Below are positions 16,436-26,160 of a stretch of 51,280 bases of DNA, piece by piece (position 1 is the stretch's first letter; each line of letters starts with the position of its first letter). Below the pieces are notes generated by a model. That model saw nothing but the letters and a program-made list of their open reading frames with translations, was not told the DNA's origin and searched no databases. The DNA is from Saprospiraceae bacterium (GTDB lineage Bacteria; Bacteroidota; Bacteroidia; Chitinophagales; Saprospiraceae). The translations under genes were made by a program, and so were the position numbers. Where the stretch lies: the NCBI GenBank assembly GCA_020631355.1, contig JAHDHL010000037.1, positions 1 through 51,280 of the forward strand. Reading direction: 5' to 3'.

Positions 16436-19096
16436 TCATCCCTTTTTGGGACCGCCACCTGAATTACTCTTAAAACCGATGGTTTTCCTATTGCTGAATG
16501 AGAAGTCATCCTTATCCATCTTGAAGCTCTCTACATCTTCGAATGTAAGTGTCTTCATGGCGATATCGGTCCTGTCTTCCTTCGGCATGAGAGACATTCG
16601 AAGATTATGATTCATGACTGCAGCCGTAACGATACTTCTTACGGTTCGGGCGTTACCAAAATACTTATCCCTAAAGTCATAAATATACTTGAGGTAATTG
16701 GATAGGTGCTCCTTGGCTTTGGGCTCAATTTCCAATCCTTCTTCCTCAAACATTTGCAAGGCAATATCATTCAATTCCTCTGGATTGTAATCCTCGAATT
16801 TCAAAACCTTATCAAACCTGGATTTTAGTCCGGGATTCGCCTTTAGGAATTCGTCCATATTGTCCGGATAACCTGCAACGAAGACGAAGAATGCTCCCCT
16901 GTGGTCTTCCATTCTTTTCAGTAAGGTCTGTATGGCTTCGTTTCCGAAATCACCGTGCGACTGTCCTGTATTACCTGCAGAAGTCAGTGCGTAAGCCTCA
17001 TCAATGAACAACACACCACCCATGGACTGATCTATCTTCTCAGCAGTCTTGATAGCGGTCTGACCCACATATCCTGCCACAAGTCCTTGTCTATCCGTTT
17101 CTATCATATGTCCTCTTTCGAGGATTCCCAACGCCTTGTAGATTTTGGTAAGAATCCTAGCAACGGTTGTCTTACCCGTACCCGGGTTACCTACGAATAC
17201 GGTATGTAGGAAGAAACTATTCAGTACATTCTTACCGGATTCCTGGAAATACTGAACCAACTGAACCATCTCACGGATTTGCTCCTTGATATTCTTCATC
17301 CCTATCAGATGATCCAATTCCAACATAGCCTTATCCAACAAATCATTATCTATTGGAATTTCAGGTAATTGTTTCTTTTGTTTCAGATCGATCCTACTGA
17401 TATCATCCATCGTAACGATGGAAAGTTGGTCATCTGACAACAAATGCGGCTTATCCTCTGCCATGGAACGAAGTCCCAATTGGATTTTGGCTTTCTCTAT
17501 GATATCATAGACAAAACGGGCATTTCCGAAGCTCCTATCCCTATTTCTGAATGCCTCAGTGATGATTTCATCTACTTTTTGCTTGGCATTGGGTTGGAGT
17601 AGGACACCTTTTTCCGCACAGGCATAGGATGCGATTTTGGATAATTCCTGTGGTAGATAATCAGAGAATTCAAAGAATATCTTGAATCTGGATTTCAAAC
17701 CCGGATTGGAGTCGAGGAAATGTTTCATTTCCTTGGGGTAACCTGCTACGATGACAGCCATATCACCGGGACCATTGGACATTTCCTTGACTAGGATTTC
17801 AATGACTTCTCGTCCGAAATCCTTACTGTCATCATTGGAACGGGCTAGGGCATAGGCCTCATCTATAAAGAGTACGCCTCCCCTTGCTTTCTCTATTGCT
17901 TCCTTTACCTTGGGTGCGGTCTGGCCGATATATTCGCCGACAAGGTCCACACGGTCCACTTCATGGACATGTCCTTTGGAAAGGAGTCCCATTTTCTTAT
18001 ATAACTTACCCATCATCTGGGCAACTGTTGTCTTTCCTGTACCCGGATTACCGATGAATACGGAATGAACATTGATTTCATCCTTTTCCTTGAATCCCTT
18101 GTTTTTCCTTAACTGAAGGAATTGGATATAACTGGCGTGGTCCCTGACCTTGGCCTTGATGGCATTCAATCCAATCAATGCATCCAATTTACCCATTACA
18201 TCCTCAAAGGTTTCGTTGTCTTCATCCTCTTGTTGGAGATAAGTGGTTTGCTTATCGGGGAACCAAATGCCGGGTGTACCTTCGATAAAGTCATCACTTA
18301 CGTCGAATGGAACCACTGCGAGGAGTTTATCCATGAAGATAATCTCAGCAGTATAGATATCCTTTCTCCATGAGCCTTTTACATTGGAACCCCATCCTGC
18401 GGTAATCTTGATGAGATCATCCTTTTTTTCTATTCGTTGTAGACGAACGACCTGTCCCTTGAGCTCCTTGGAATTATTGTAGAATTTGGTGAATAGCTCA
18501 CATTGCCAAGGTTTTCCAACAAACAGATTCTGTAAGGTGATTTCCACATATACATAGCGGGTTTCCTCACTACTGAAAGTCTTGTAATAGGTTCTTTCGA
18601 ATTCCGGACGATCATCGAATGAGCCCTCGTACAATTTGAGGGATTTGATGTCGAGATAGGGATTGGCACCCCTTTCTGCTTCCTTGCCGGTATCCTCTAC
18701 ATAGAAATATTTGGTCGCTACCTTTACGCCCTCTATCCAAGCTTCCCAATAGTAAGTACCTTTTTTCCAAAAAGCACCTTCTTTTTGGTTGCCCCATCCC
18801 TCTCGGATATAGACAACGTTATCATATTTGCTGACTTTTCTTCTGAATGGTAGGGTACAGACTTCCTTACGTCCCCTTTTGATGGAGAAACACTTGAGTT
18901 CTACCTCAATTTCCCAATCCTCCTCATCAAAAAGTTTATTGTAAAATGATAGTTCTGCATAGATATAGGTCGTTTCGTACCTGTCGAACACCTGACGGTA
19001 TTTCTTCTTGTTATCCGCCAACCATTCCGTAGAGGAATAGACCTTGAGGTCGCGGAATTTATATTTAACAAAATGAGGATTGAAACTGTGGGACAT
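16436..19096 (-). CDS. Tandem AAA+ ATPase (CbxX/CfqX type) with duplicated N-terminal domain
   Basis: The 886-residue product is cytoplasmic (no signal). Two related N-terminal units (about 15-135 and 150-268) share a pattern: Y-(V/I)-Y-(V/A)-E, later GWG, a G-x-(F/S)-W-(K/R)-K run and a final F-x-V strand; I predict beta sandwiches of no known family. Two CbbX/SpoVK-like AAA+ modules follow: Walker A GNPGTGKTT at 349-357 and 636-644, Walker B GGVLFIDEAYAL at 406-417 and 693-704. Both have intact key residues and arginine-finger regions (GLKSRF). Such ATPases remodel proteins, for example Rubisco activation by CbbX. The substrate here is unknown; the N-terminal pair probably selects it. Confidence 0.88.
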   Translation of the reverse strand: MSHSFNPHFVKYKFRDLKVYSSTEWLADNKKKYRQVFDRYETTYIYAELSFYNKLFDEEDWEIEVELKCFSIKRGRKEVCTLPFRRKVSKYDNVVYIREGWGNQKEGAFWKKGTYYWEAWIEGVKVATKYFYVEDTGKEAERGANPYLDIKSLKLYEGSFDDRPEFERTYYKTFSSEETRYVYVEITLQNLFVGKPWQCELFTKFYNNSKELKGQVVRLQRIEKKDDLIKITAGWGSNVKGSWRKDIYTAEIIFMDKLLAVVPFDVSDDFIEGTPGIWFPDKQTTYLQQEDEDNETFEDVMGKLDALIGLNAIKAKVRDHASYIQFLQLRKNKGFKEKDEINVHSVFIGNPGTGKTTVAQMMGKLYKKMGLLSKGHVHEVDRVDLVGEYIGQTAPKVKEAIEKARGGVLFIDEAYALARSNDDSKDFGREVIEILVKEMSNGPGDMAVIVAGYPKEMKHFLDSNPGLKSRFKIFFEFSDYLPQELSKIASYACAEKGVLLQPNAKQKVDEIITEAFRNRDRSFGNARFVYDIIEKAKIQLGLRSMAEDKPHLLSDDQLSIVTMDDISRIDLKQKKQLPEIPIDNDLLDKAMLELDHLIGMKNIKEQIREMVQLVQYFQESGKNVLNSFFLHTVFVGNPGTGKTTVARILTKIYKALGILERGHMIETDRQGLVAGYVGQTAIKTAEKIDQSMGGVLFIDEAYALTSAGNTGQSHGDFGNEAIQTLLKRMEDHRGAFFVFVAGYPDNMDEFLKANPGLKSRFDKVLKFEDYNPEELNDIALQMFEEEGLEIEPKAKEHLSNYLKYIYDFRDKYFGNARTVRSIVTAAVMNHNLRMSLMPKEDRTDIAMKTLTFEDVESFKMDKDDFSFSNRKTIGFKSNSGGGPKKG

Positions 19097-19280
19097 AAAA
19101 GTGATTTATTCTTCCTGATTTAACGTCTGAGTGCTCGTTTTTGTTCCTTAATGATTAAGGTAAATTAATATTAGTTCTTATAAAACTCAACCTTAATACG
19201 TTTTTATTACAATTACCTTCCATAAATGTACCAAAAAGCGGGAGTTTTTCTAGGATTCATTTGATTGATGGGAATAAACG

Positions 19281-19318
19281 ACAAGAACCTTGCAGTAGGC
19301 AGTCTGCAAGGTTCTTGT
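19281..19318. terminator. Strong hairpin between the M1 peptidase and AAA+ genes
   Basis: A perfect 15-base stem (19281-19295 with 19304-19318, loop of 8) lies 40 bases beyond the stop of the M1 peptidase gene (minus strand). No clear T run follows on either strand. It is probably a terminator or 3'-end stabilising structure for the peptidase mRNA. Confidence 0.6.
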
Positions 19319-19340
19319 GTGCAGTGTCAATTCATGACAC

Positions 19341-19376
19341 ATTCTTGGGAATCATTATATTATTTTTCCCAAGAAT
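19341..19376 (-). terminator. Hairpin overlapping the end of the M1 peptidase gene
   Basis: ATTCTTGGGAA (19341-19351) pairs with TTCCCAAGAAT (19366-19376), with the stop codon inside. On the minus strand this is the first of two hairpins ending the message. Confidence 0.4.
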
Positions 19377-21213
19377 TATTACTTTTTTTGATATCCGCTA
19401 ACCTCGCACTAGGGTCGATCTCAACCCTGCTTACCTTTTTCAGTTTACAAGGAATTGTAAATTCATAAGTGGGATGTGTCCAAGGCCAATCTTCCTCAAG
19501 ATTGTGCTCCATATTATTGTTTTCCTTAGGTTTTTCACCCCTCATGATTCTTAGTGGAATATTATACAGTCTTTGGGTTCCGTCACTTTCAGTCACGACT
19601 ATATCTATCGGCATAGGCATCGTACCGAGATTGGCCAATGTAATCTTAGTCCCCTTTCCATTGGCTTCTACGGATTCTACCGCATAATCAATGGTATTGA
19701 TGCTATTCACCCAATGTTCCTTGTACCAGTCCAACTCTAAGCCGGAGACCTTTTCCATCACTCTGATAAAGTCATTTGGATTGGGGTGTTTGAATTTCCA
19801 TTCGTTATAATACCTAAGCATACCTTTGTCGAATGCTTCCTTACCGATAATATATTCCAATTGATGTAAGAAGACAGCTCCTTTCACATACGAAGCCATT
19901 CCATAGGCAAAGTTGGTCTTGAAGTGATCCGCATGGGTGGTCAATGGTTCTTCCACACCACTTTGGGTAAGGTTGAGGTAGCCCATGTAATCATCCGCCA
20001 TCGGGTCGGGAGATGGTGGGCTTGGAAGTTCTTTTTGCTCTTTTAGCCAATTCATCACCTTAGCGGAAGCATATGAGGTGAACCCCTCATCCATCCATCC
20101 GTAAAGACTTTCGTTGGTTCCTAGTACCATCTGATACCAGGAATGCATCCATTCGTGTACAGAGACACCGACCAAACTTTCCAGCCCTCTTTCACCAGTG
20201 ATGAGGGTTCCCATAGGATATTCCATACCACCGTCACCGCCTTGGACGAATGAATATTGCTTGTAGGGATACTGACCGTAATTGGATTCGATAAAGGATT
20301 TGGCCTTTGCCATGATGCCAGGGAGCTTAGCCCAAACATCCTCTGTTTTTTCATTTTTCTGATAGAGGAAATGCAGGGTAACATCATCCACTTGCAATTT
20401 TTCGTGTGTATAATCCGGGTCTCCTCCCCAGAAGAAATCATGTACATTCGGAGCCTTGAAGTGCCATGTCAGCTTTTCTCCTGCTGGGCGCTTTGGAGTA
20501 ACACCCTTATCTTCATAACCGTACCCGATTTCATTACCATTTTGCAAATAACCTGATGCACCTAGAATGAATGATTTATCTATTGAAATCTTGACATCAA
20601 AATCACCCCAGATACCGTGGAATTCCCTACCGACATAGGGATTAGCATGCCAACCCTGATAGTCATACTCACACATTTTAGGATACCATTGGGACATGGA
20701 AAGTGAGATGCCTTCCTTGGAATCACGACCACTTCTACGCACTTGCAAAGGTACTTGTGACTCGAATTCCATATCGAATGTTGCCTTGGAATTAGGGGCT
20801 ATGGGCTGATTTAATTTTACTTCCAATATGGTCCCTACGACCTTATATGAAACATCCTTTCCATTGTGTTTCAGGGATTTGATTTTGTGGTAGCCGATTT
20901 CATCAGGTTGGAGTTTTGAAATACGATCTCCCACACGTCTGTCCGGATCAGGGATGTTCAAGGAACGCACATCCATCATACTTCCGGGTTGGAATGCGTT
21001 GAAATATAGATGGTAGAAAACCTTATCCAGCATGTCAGGTGAATTATTGGTCAAGACCAATTTTTGCTTTCCAGTGAATTGGAACTTATCGGCATCAACA
21101 TCGATTTCCATCTGATAATCACAGGCTTGTTGCCACCTGTCGGTTTGTGCAAAGGTCAATTGAAATCCCATGAATGTAATGAGGGATAATAGTAGGGATG
21201 TTTTCATTTTCAT
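19360..21213 (-). CDS. M1 family zinc aminopeptidase, exported
   Basis: Zinc metallopeptidase of the M1 (gluzincin) family, likely removing N-terminal residues from peptides in the periplasm. It has a signal peptide ending LTFAQ. Numbering from an upstream ATG at 21228, the zinc site is HEWMH (358-362) with the third ligand Glu381 in DEGFTSY, and GGMEYP (333-338) is the aminopeptidase substrate motif. The beta-sheet N-terminal domain (about 40-240) is also typical. I prefer the start at 21213 (MKMKTSLLLS), which gives a normal signal peptide. It lies downstream of the CPBP protease gene with a 94-base gap, same strand. Confidence 0.93.
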   Translation of the reverse strand: MKMKTSLLLSLITFMGFQLTFAQTDRWQQACDYQMEIDVDADKFQFTGKQKLVLTNNSPDMLDKVFYHLYFNAFQPGSMMDVRSLNIPDPDRRVGDRISKLQPDEIGYHKIKSLKHNGKDVSYKVVGTILEVKLNQPIAPNSKATFDMEFESQVPLQVRRSGRDSKEGISLSMSQWYPKMCEYDYQGWHANPYVGREFHGIWGDFDVKISIDKSFILGASGYLQNGNEIGYGYEDKGVTPKRPAGEKLTWHFKAPNVHDFFWGGDPDYTHEKLQVDDVTLHFLYQKNEKTEDVWAKLPGIMAKAKSFIESNYGQYPYKQYSFVQGGDGGMEYPMGTLITGERGLESLVGVSVHEWMHSWYQMVLGTNESLYGWMDEGFTSYASAKVMNWLKEQKELPSPPSPDPMADDYMGYLNLTQSGVEEPLTTHADHFKTNFAYGMASYVKGAVFLHQLEYIIGKEAFDKGMLRYYNEWKFKHPNPNDFIRVMEKVSGLELDWYKEHWVNSINTIDYAVESVEANGKGTKITLANLGTMPMPIDIVVTESDGTQRLYNIPLRIMRGEKPKENNNMEHNLEEDWPWTHPTYEFTIPCKLKKVSRVEIDPSARLADIKKSNNSWEK

Positions 21214-21307
21214 ATTGAAGTAGATCATTAATGTAATTTATGTTTACGCATTCACTTATTAGTGCCAATAGAAAGACGCTAAAAATTTGAATGGGTTGTA
21301 TTCGAAC

Positions 21308-22528
21308 TTATACAGGTTGAACGTCCTCTGATGTGTTTTGGTTGTTGAGATATGCGATATCATCCACTTCCAAGCCCTCGGGAACAACATATTGGATTTT
21401 CTGGAATAGTTTGCCCCAATTGGACCATTTGTACCTGAATTGTGCAATGATCATGAATAGTGTCACCATACCGAACCATCCCACAAGCATATAGTCCGTA
21501 TTCATTTCCAAAGCCCTGAAAAGGGTGGGGGTCTGAAGTGCCGAACCATCGAATGAGACAAATAATGCCCCAAAAAGATTATTTCCAAAATGGATACCCA
21601 GTGCTAATTCAAGGCTTTCGTCCAAAAGGGTAATCAGACCCAAAAAGACACCCATGCCAATATAGAATACCATCATCTTGGCAAAGCCAAATTCTGCAAT
21701 TTCCGGATTCATTCCGTGCATGAGTCCGAACATGATGGATGTTACCATTAGAGGAAATATGGGCCTTCTGACCAATTGGTAAAGTCCTAATTGAATCTTC
21801 CCTTTCTTTTCTAGATAGAATAGGACACCGATAATCAATCCGGCAGAATAATAGATGCCAAAGACCATCAATGCCAAACTTACATCGGTCTGTGCAAGGG
21901 ACATAGCATGTAATACCCCACCGGCCAATAAGATCGAAATCAGAATGGTATTCGGATGCAATGGAATTCCCTGCATGAGATATCCCCTCATGAATACCTC
22001 CTCAAAGGATGTTTGTAATGGTAGAAGTAGGATACACATGATGAGTAGAGGGATGAAACTCATCCAATTGAATGTCCATACATAATTATCCGAATCCAAG
22101 GAATAACCGATGGCTTCTAGAATGAAAGTGATACCGAACCAGACTGCAAACCCGAATCCGATTTTTTTCCAATTGATACTCCGTTCTGTAGTGATGATGG
22201 AGCGGAATGGCCGTTTATGGACTTTCACGACACTCAGATATACGAAGGCTATACCTCCCACGAATGTCAGTAGAATCAAAAAGAATGAAAGATTGTTACT
22301 TAATCCGAAGTAAGTGAAGTCGTAAGCCATGAGTTTTTCATTGGCTTCTAGTATGGCACTGGGTTCACCATCCTTGGCAATTTGGGCAATCTTATACAAG
22401 AGGATTACGGTAATGGGAGTTTGTCCCAAGGAAAATCCGACAGATACCAATATCATTCCTGCAAAGTAGGACCACCATTTGTTCTGTCCTTCTAGGGCCC
22501 TTTGGAAAAAAGCGTGTTTCTTAGACAT
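21308..22528 (-). CDS. CPBP family intramembrane metalloprotease
   Basis: This is a 406-residue inner-membrane protein with about eight hydrophobic helices. It carries the CPBP (Abi/Rce1-like) signature EEVFMRG (EExxxR, residues 176-181), followed by FGLMHGMN with His271 and a later HFGNN motif, the four conserved motifs of this glutamate-type protease family. Family members include Rce1-type prenyl-protein proteases and bacteriocin self-immunity proteins; the substrate cannot be inferred. The C-terminal 60 residues are cytoplasmic-looking and hydrophilic. It is upstream of the M1 peptidase and divergent from the methylmalonyl-CoA mutase. Confidence 0.9.
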   Translation of the reverse strand: MSKKHAFFQRALEGQNKWWSYFAGMILVSVGFSLGQTPITVILLYKIAQIAKDGEPSAILEANEKLMAYDFTYFGLSNNLSFFLILLTFVGGIAFVYLSVVKVHKRPFRSIITTERSINWKKIGFGFAVWFGITFILEAIGYSLDSDNYVWTFNWMSFIPLLIMCILLLPLQTSFEEVFMRGYLMQGIPLHPNTILISILLAGGVLHAMSLAQTDVSLALMVFGIYYSAGLIIGVLFYLEKKGKIQLGLYQLVRRPIFPLMVTSIMFGLMHGMNPEIAEFGFAKMMVFYIGMGVFLGLITLLDESLELALGIHFGNNLFGALFVSFDGSALQTPTLFRALEMNTDYMLVGWFGMVTLFMIIAQFRYKWSNWGKLFQKIQYVVPEGLEVDDIAYLNNQNTSEDVQPV

Positions 22529-22660
22529 ATATATAAGATTCAGTATGCCGAAAGTATCAATTTTTTTAAAATTGGTAATCCTAAAACGTTATCAAAATAG
22601 GTGATGTGGGTCTTACACCCGAATTTAGGTTCTATGATGGATAAAACATTCCATTATCCT

Positions 22661-22668
22661 TACCTTTG
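22661..22668 (+). promoter_or_regulatory. Promoter -7 box of the mutase gene
   Basis: TACCTTTG matches TAnnTTTG and lies 17 bases before the ATG, so the leader would be very short. Confidence 0.45.
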
Positions 22669-22685
22669 GTTTATTCATAGGTTAA

Positions 22686-24824
22686 ATGATTAAGATGAAG
22701 CGTCCTGATTTTTCCAAAGTTGAGTATACACAGGAAGTATTCGAAAATGAGAATGAAGTTTCCACTTTTGATACGGCTGAGAAAATTATGGTACAATCCA
22801 AGTATGATACCCTGGATAGTAATGAACTCAAACACTTGTCCTATGCGGCTGGTTTGCCTCCTTTCCTAAGAGGACCATATAGCAGTATGTATGCAGTAAG
22901 ACCTTGGACGATTCGCCAATATGCAGGATTTTCCACAGCTGAGGAGAGCAATGCATTTTACAGACGTAATTTGGCTGCGGGTCAGAAAGGGTTGTCTGTT
23001 GCATTTGATTTGGCGACGCATAGAGGATATGATTCTGACCATCCTAGAGTGATGGGTGATGTGGGTAAGGCTGGTGTGGCCATAGATTCGGTTGAGGACA
23101 TGAAAGTACTATTCGATGGTATACCATTGGATAAGATGTCCGTATCCATGACAATGAATGGTGCTGTGATACCCATCATGGCTTTTTACATTGTAGCTGC
23201 TGAGGAACAAGGAGTGGAAAAGTCCAGTCTCAGTGGTACCATTCAGAATGATATCCTGAAGGAATTCATGGTAAGGAATACCTACATATATCCTCCCGGA
23301 CCATCTATGAGAATCATTTCGGATATCTTCGAGTATACTTCTCAGAACATGCCGAAATTCAATTCCATTTCCATCAGTGGGTATCACATGCAAGAAGCAG
23401 GTGCTTCTGCCGATATTGAATTGGCATATACCTTGGCGGATGGCTTGGAATATATCAGGGCAGGGATAAAGGCTGGTTTGGATATAGATGCATTCGCGCC
23501 CAGATTATCATTTTTCTGGGGAATAGGAATGAATCATTTCATGGAAATCGCCAAGATGAGGGCCGCAAGGATGCTTTGGGCCAAACTAGTAAAACAATTC
23601 GGACCCAAGAATTCCAAGTCAATGTGCCTAAGGACCCATTGCCAGACTTCAGGGTGGAGTCTCACGGAACAGGACCCATTCAATAATGTAGGCCGTACCT
23701 GTATAGAAGCTACGGCCGCAGTGCTGGGTGGTACCCAATCCCTACATACTAATGCATTGGACGAAGCAATTGCTTTACCTACTGATTTTTCTGCGAAGAT
23801 TGCCAGGGATACCCAAAAATACATTCAGGAAGAAACGGATATAACACGGGCTGTTGATCCTTGGGCGGGGTCTCATTATGTGGAAACATTGACACATGAG
23901 ATTGTACAAAGGGCCTGGGCATTGATTCAGGAAGTTGAGGAATTGGGGGGGATGGCCAAGGCAATAGAAAAAGGGTTGCCCAAAATGAGAATAGAGGAAG
24001 CAGCGGCCAGAAAGCAAGCTCGTATTGATGGAGGGAAGGATTTCATTGTGGGAGTCAATGTTTTCCAGACAGAGGAGGAGGAAGATATTGATATCTTGGA
24101 AGTGGACAATACCGCTGTTCGGTTATCCCAAATCGAACGTATCCAACAGACCAAGGCCCAACGCAATCAGGCGAAAGTGGACATGGCTTTGAAGTTATTG
24201 TCTGAGGCAGCGGAATCAGGAACGGGGAATTTACTGTCATTGGCAGTGGATGCTGCTAGGGAACGAGCTACATTGGGAGAGATTTCAGATGCAATGGAAA
24301 TTCACTTTGGGAGATTCGTTGCTAATAACCCAACCATTACCGGAGTATATTCAAGTGAAATCAGCATGAATCAATCATTCAAGGATACGCAGGCACTGGC
24401 CAATAAGTTTGCGGAGAAAGAAGGGAGGCGTCCTAGAATCATGGTTGCGAAATTAGGCCAGGATGGCCACGATAGGGGAGCCAAGATCATTGCCACAAGT
24501 TTTGCTGATTTGGGATTTGATGTGGATGTAGGACCTCTATTCCAAACACCGGCCGAAGCAGCAAGACAAGCCATTGAGAACGATGTGCATGTTCTGGGAA
24601 TTTCATCCTTGGCAGCAGGCCATAAGACATTGGTTCCGGAAACCATATTGGAATTAGAGAAATTGGGACGAGAGGACATTATGGTAGTAGTAGGTGGGGT
24701 TATTCCGAAGCAGGATTATGATTTTCTTTATGAGAATGGTGTTGTAGGGGTTTTTGGTCCAGGAACAGTAATTGCTGACGCAGCAAGTCAGATATTAGAG
24801 ATATTGATTGATGTTCTGGATTAG
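22686..24824 (+). CDS. Methylmalonyl-CoA mutase, large (catalytic) subunit
   Basis: Adenosylcobalamin-dependent enzyme that interconverts methylmalonyl-CoA and succinyl-CoA, linking propionate to the TCA cycle. At 712 residues it has the full length of catalytic subunits. The N-terminal TIM barrel begins near [12 protein letters not shown] and contains [16 protein letters not shown]; the C-terminal B12-binding domain (about 580-712) has [10 protein letters not shown], in which His595 is the cobalt ligand of the DxHxxG motif, and [15 protein letters not shown]. The small subunit gene that usually lies upstream and the GTPase meaB are not here. It is a single-gene unit; the upstream neighbour is divergent. 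Confidence 0.97.
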   Translation: MIKMKRPDFSKVEYTQEVFENENEVSTFDTAEKIMVQSKYDTLDSNELKHLSYAAGLPPFLRGPYSSMYAVRPWTIRQYAGFSTAEESNAFYRRNLAAGQKGLSVAFDLATHRGYDSDHPRVMGDVGKAGVAIDSVEDMKVLFDGIPLDKMSVSMTMNGAVIPIMAFYIVAAEEQGVEKSSLSGTIQNDILKEFMVRNTYIYPPGPSMRIISDIFEYTSQNMPKFNSISISGYHMQEAGASADIELAYTLADGLEYIRAGIKAGLDIDAFAPRLSFFWGIGMNHFMEIAKMRAARMLWAKLVKQFGPKNSKSMCLRTHCQTSGWSLTEQDPFNNVGRTCIEATAAVLGGTQSLHTNALDEAIALPTDFSAKIARDTQKYIQEETDITRAVDPWAGSHYVETLTHEIVQRAWALIQEVEELGGMAKAIEKGLPKMRIEEAAARKQARIDGGKDFIVGVNVFQTEEEEDIDILEVDNTAVRLSQIERIQQTKAQRNQAKVDMALKLLSEAAESGTGNLLSLAVDAARERATLGEISDAMEIHFGRFVANNPTITGVYSSEISMNQSFKDTQALANKFAEKEGRRPRIMVAKLGQDGHDRGAKIIATSFADLGFDVDVGPLFQTPAEAARQAIENDVHVLGISSLAAGHKTLVPETILELEKLGREDIMVVVGGVIPKQDYDFLYENGVVGVFGPGTVIADAASQILEILIDVLD

Positions 24825-24868
24825 TTTGTCCTTTTTATTGTCAAAATCCGTTAAAATTCAAATATATC

Positions 24869-24899
24869 TTTTGCGGTTATATATTTGTTTATATATTTG
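24869..24899 (+). promoter_or_regulatory. Promoter P1 upstream of the barrel gene
   Basis: TTTTG (24869-24873) and TATATTTG (24892-24899) are 18 bases apart. A second TATATTTG overlaps at 24880-24887. The predicted start is near 24905. Confidence 0.5.
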
Positions 24900-24998
24900 C
24901 ATTAGCAACTTATAAGGATAAGTGGCACTTTTACTCCAAGTGTTATGTGGTATCAAATCATAAAAGTTTGTTGTGAACAAAAAAAACTTTTAAAATAT

Positions 24999-25029
24999 TT
25001 GACAGATTAGAAAACCATCTTTATATTTG
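24999..25029 (+). promoter_or_regulatory. Promoter P2 upstream of the barrel gene
   Basis: TTGACA (24999-25004) is followed after 17 bases by TATATTTG (25022-25029). This is the most consensus-like promoter in the window; the predicted start is near 25036. Confidence 0.6.
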
Positions 25030-25035
25030 TTACAT

Positions 25036-25109
25036 ATTTGTTTTGCATAGTTGTTTTTTGGGGTTATATTTTGCATGCGTCGCGCTTCTTGCGGCGTATG
25101 CTTTTTTTT
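25036..25109 (+). ncRNA. Candidate small RNA or attenuated leader
   Basis: Transcription from P2 would run about 37 bases before a GC-rich hairpin (25073-25083 with 25091-25101, 11 pairs with two G-T wobbles) and eight Ts (25102-25109), a textbook intrinsic terminator. The product would be about 74 bases. The barrel gene begins 19 bases after the T run, so the same elements could act as an attenuator for it. No known riboswitch was recognised, and no convincing short gene is present. Confidence 0.45.
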
Positions 25110-25127
25110 GTCCATACCTAATCCATT

Positions 25128-25781
25128 ATGATACGGATTCTCACTATTCTCATTCATATCCAATTTCTTATTTCTCCCATATTTTCTCAGGATACGAAAC
25201 CTATTCAAACAGGACCCAGATTAGTTTTGGGAACTGCATTGAATAAAAGTCCTGAGTTGATCATGGATGGTTTGAATGGACTGGATACATTAAGAATTCG
25301 GGAGCAGGGTAGCGATTTGGAATACGGTTTAGGCATGTTCATGCAATTTAACCTCAAGGAATACCTTTTCATCCGACCAGAGGCCATCGTACATATTTCT
25401 AACAGAGGAATGGATTTCAATGATTTGACAAGCAACATGGCATCGGAAATCAAACACCAGGTCTTTTCTTTCAGTGTTCCCATTCAGATAGGATATCAAA
25501 TAGATGGATGGAGTTTGCAAACGGGTATTGTGTGGAGGAATCATCTAAGGACCGAACCCAAGAATGATGAACAGAATTTCCGATATGAGTATCAGGGTAC
25601 ACACAGTACTTTCCTCCTTGGTTTGGGATATCAGTCGAAATGGCTATTAGTGGATCTGTACTATGAGAATGCCTTTGGCAATGCCAATAGAAAGGCAGTA
25701 TTGAATGGTAAGGAATTCTCCAACTCATCGAAGTCCAAGTATTTGTCCTTACGATTGGGTTTCATATTGTCAGGTAGATAA
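25128..25781 (+). CDS. Outer membrane beta-barrel protein (porin-like)
   Basis: The 217-residue product has a signal peptide (about residues 1-20, ending PIFSQ) and an alternating pattern typical of an 8-stranded outer membrane barrel: YGLGMFMQFNLKEYLFIRPEA, FSVPIQIGYQIDGWSLQTGI, STFLLGLGYQSKWLLVDLYY and the last strand KYLSLRLGFILSGR. It belongs to the broad OmpW/PorT-like barrel group; no ligand can be inferred. It is preceded by the terminator at 25073-25109, suggesting regulated expression. Confidence 0.75.
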   Translation: MIRILTILIHIQFLISPIFSQDTKPIQTGPRLVLGTALNKSPELIMDGLNGLDTLRIREQGSDLEYGLGMFMQFNLKEYLFIRPEAIVHISNRGMDFNDLTSNMASEIKHQVFSFSVPIQIGYQIDGWSLQTGIVWRNHLRTEPKNDEQNFRYEYQGTHSTFLLGLGYQSKWLLVDLYYENAFGNANRKAVLNGKEFSNSSKSKYLSLRLGFILSGR

Positions 25782-25790
25782 AAAAAGAAA

Positions 25791-25816
25791 GAGGAAGTGG
25801 GCACTTCCTCCTTTCT
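25791..25816 (+). terminator. Terminator of the barrel gene
   Basis: GAGGAAG (25791-25797) pairs with CTTCCTC (25804-25810), with flanking A-rich and T/C-rich arms. It starts 10 bases after the stop at 25781. Confidence 0.65.
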
Positions 25817-26085
25817 CATTTGGCAATAGTAGGATTTTGCGGAACCTTGGCTCCCATTTCCTACGGGGACTCATTTGGGGATATGTTAGTTGGGGTGTAG
25901 AAAGGCAATTCTCAAAACTGGATTTGATAGTTGTTGTGATATTTACAATTAGTAAACGTACATGACAACATCTGTATTCAAATCTGTTGCAAATTATGCA
26001 TAATCAATCAACTATTCATTCTTTGGGTTGGAAATAATTCGCACCATTATTTGCATTAATTGATACAAAATCAGGAATATTGCCG

Positions 26086-26136
26086 CCTTATTGCATTTAT
26101 TGCAATAAGGTGTGTCTGGATTTTCATTTATTGCAA
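26086..26136. repeat. Hairpin and repeated TTATTGCA motifs between convergent genes
   Basis: CCTTATTGCA (26086-26095) pairs perfectly with TGCAATAAGG (26101-26110). ATTTATTGCAA occurs at 26095-26105 and again at 26126-26136, and a related TTATTTGCATTAA lies near 26048. They lie in the 379-base gap 25782-26160 between two convergent genes, which otherwise contains only the terminator at its left end. The hairpin lacks a T run, so a plain terminator is not certain. Confidence 0.5.
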
Positions 26137-26160
26137 AAAATGCTTTTCAAAAGGTGGATT

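Noticed and set aside
16436-19096. Considered as the sensor partner of the EAD11-CHAT protein.
   Set aside because: It has no EAD-like domain, lies 3.4 kb away across unrelated genes and belongs to the CbxX/CfqX AAA+ group.
25043-25246. Open frame starting upstream of the terminator at 25073 and overlapping the barrel gene.
   Set aside because: It reads through the terminator hairpin and T run in another frame of the barrel gene; no family resemblance.
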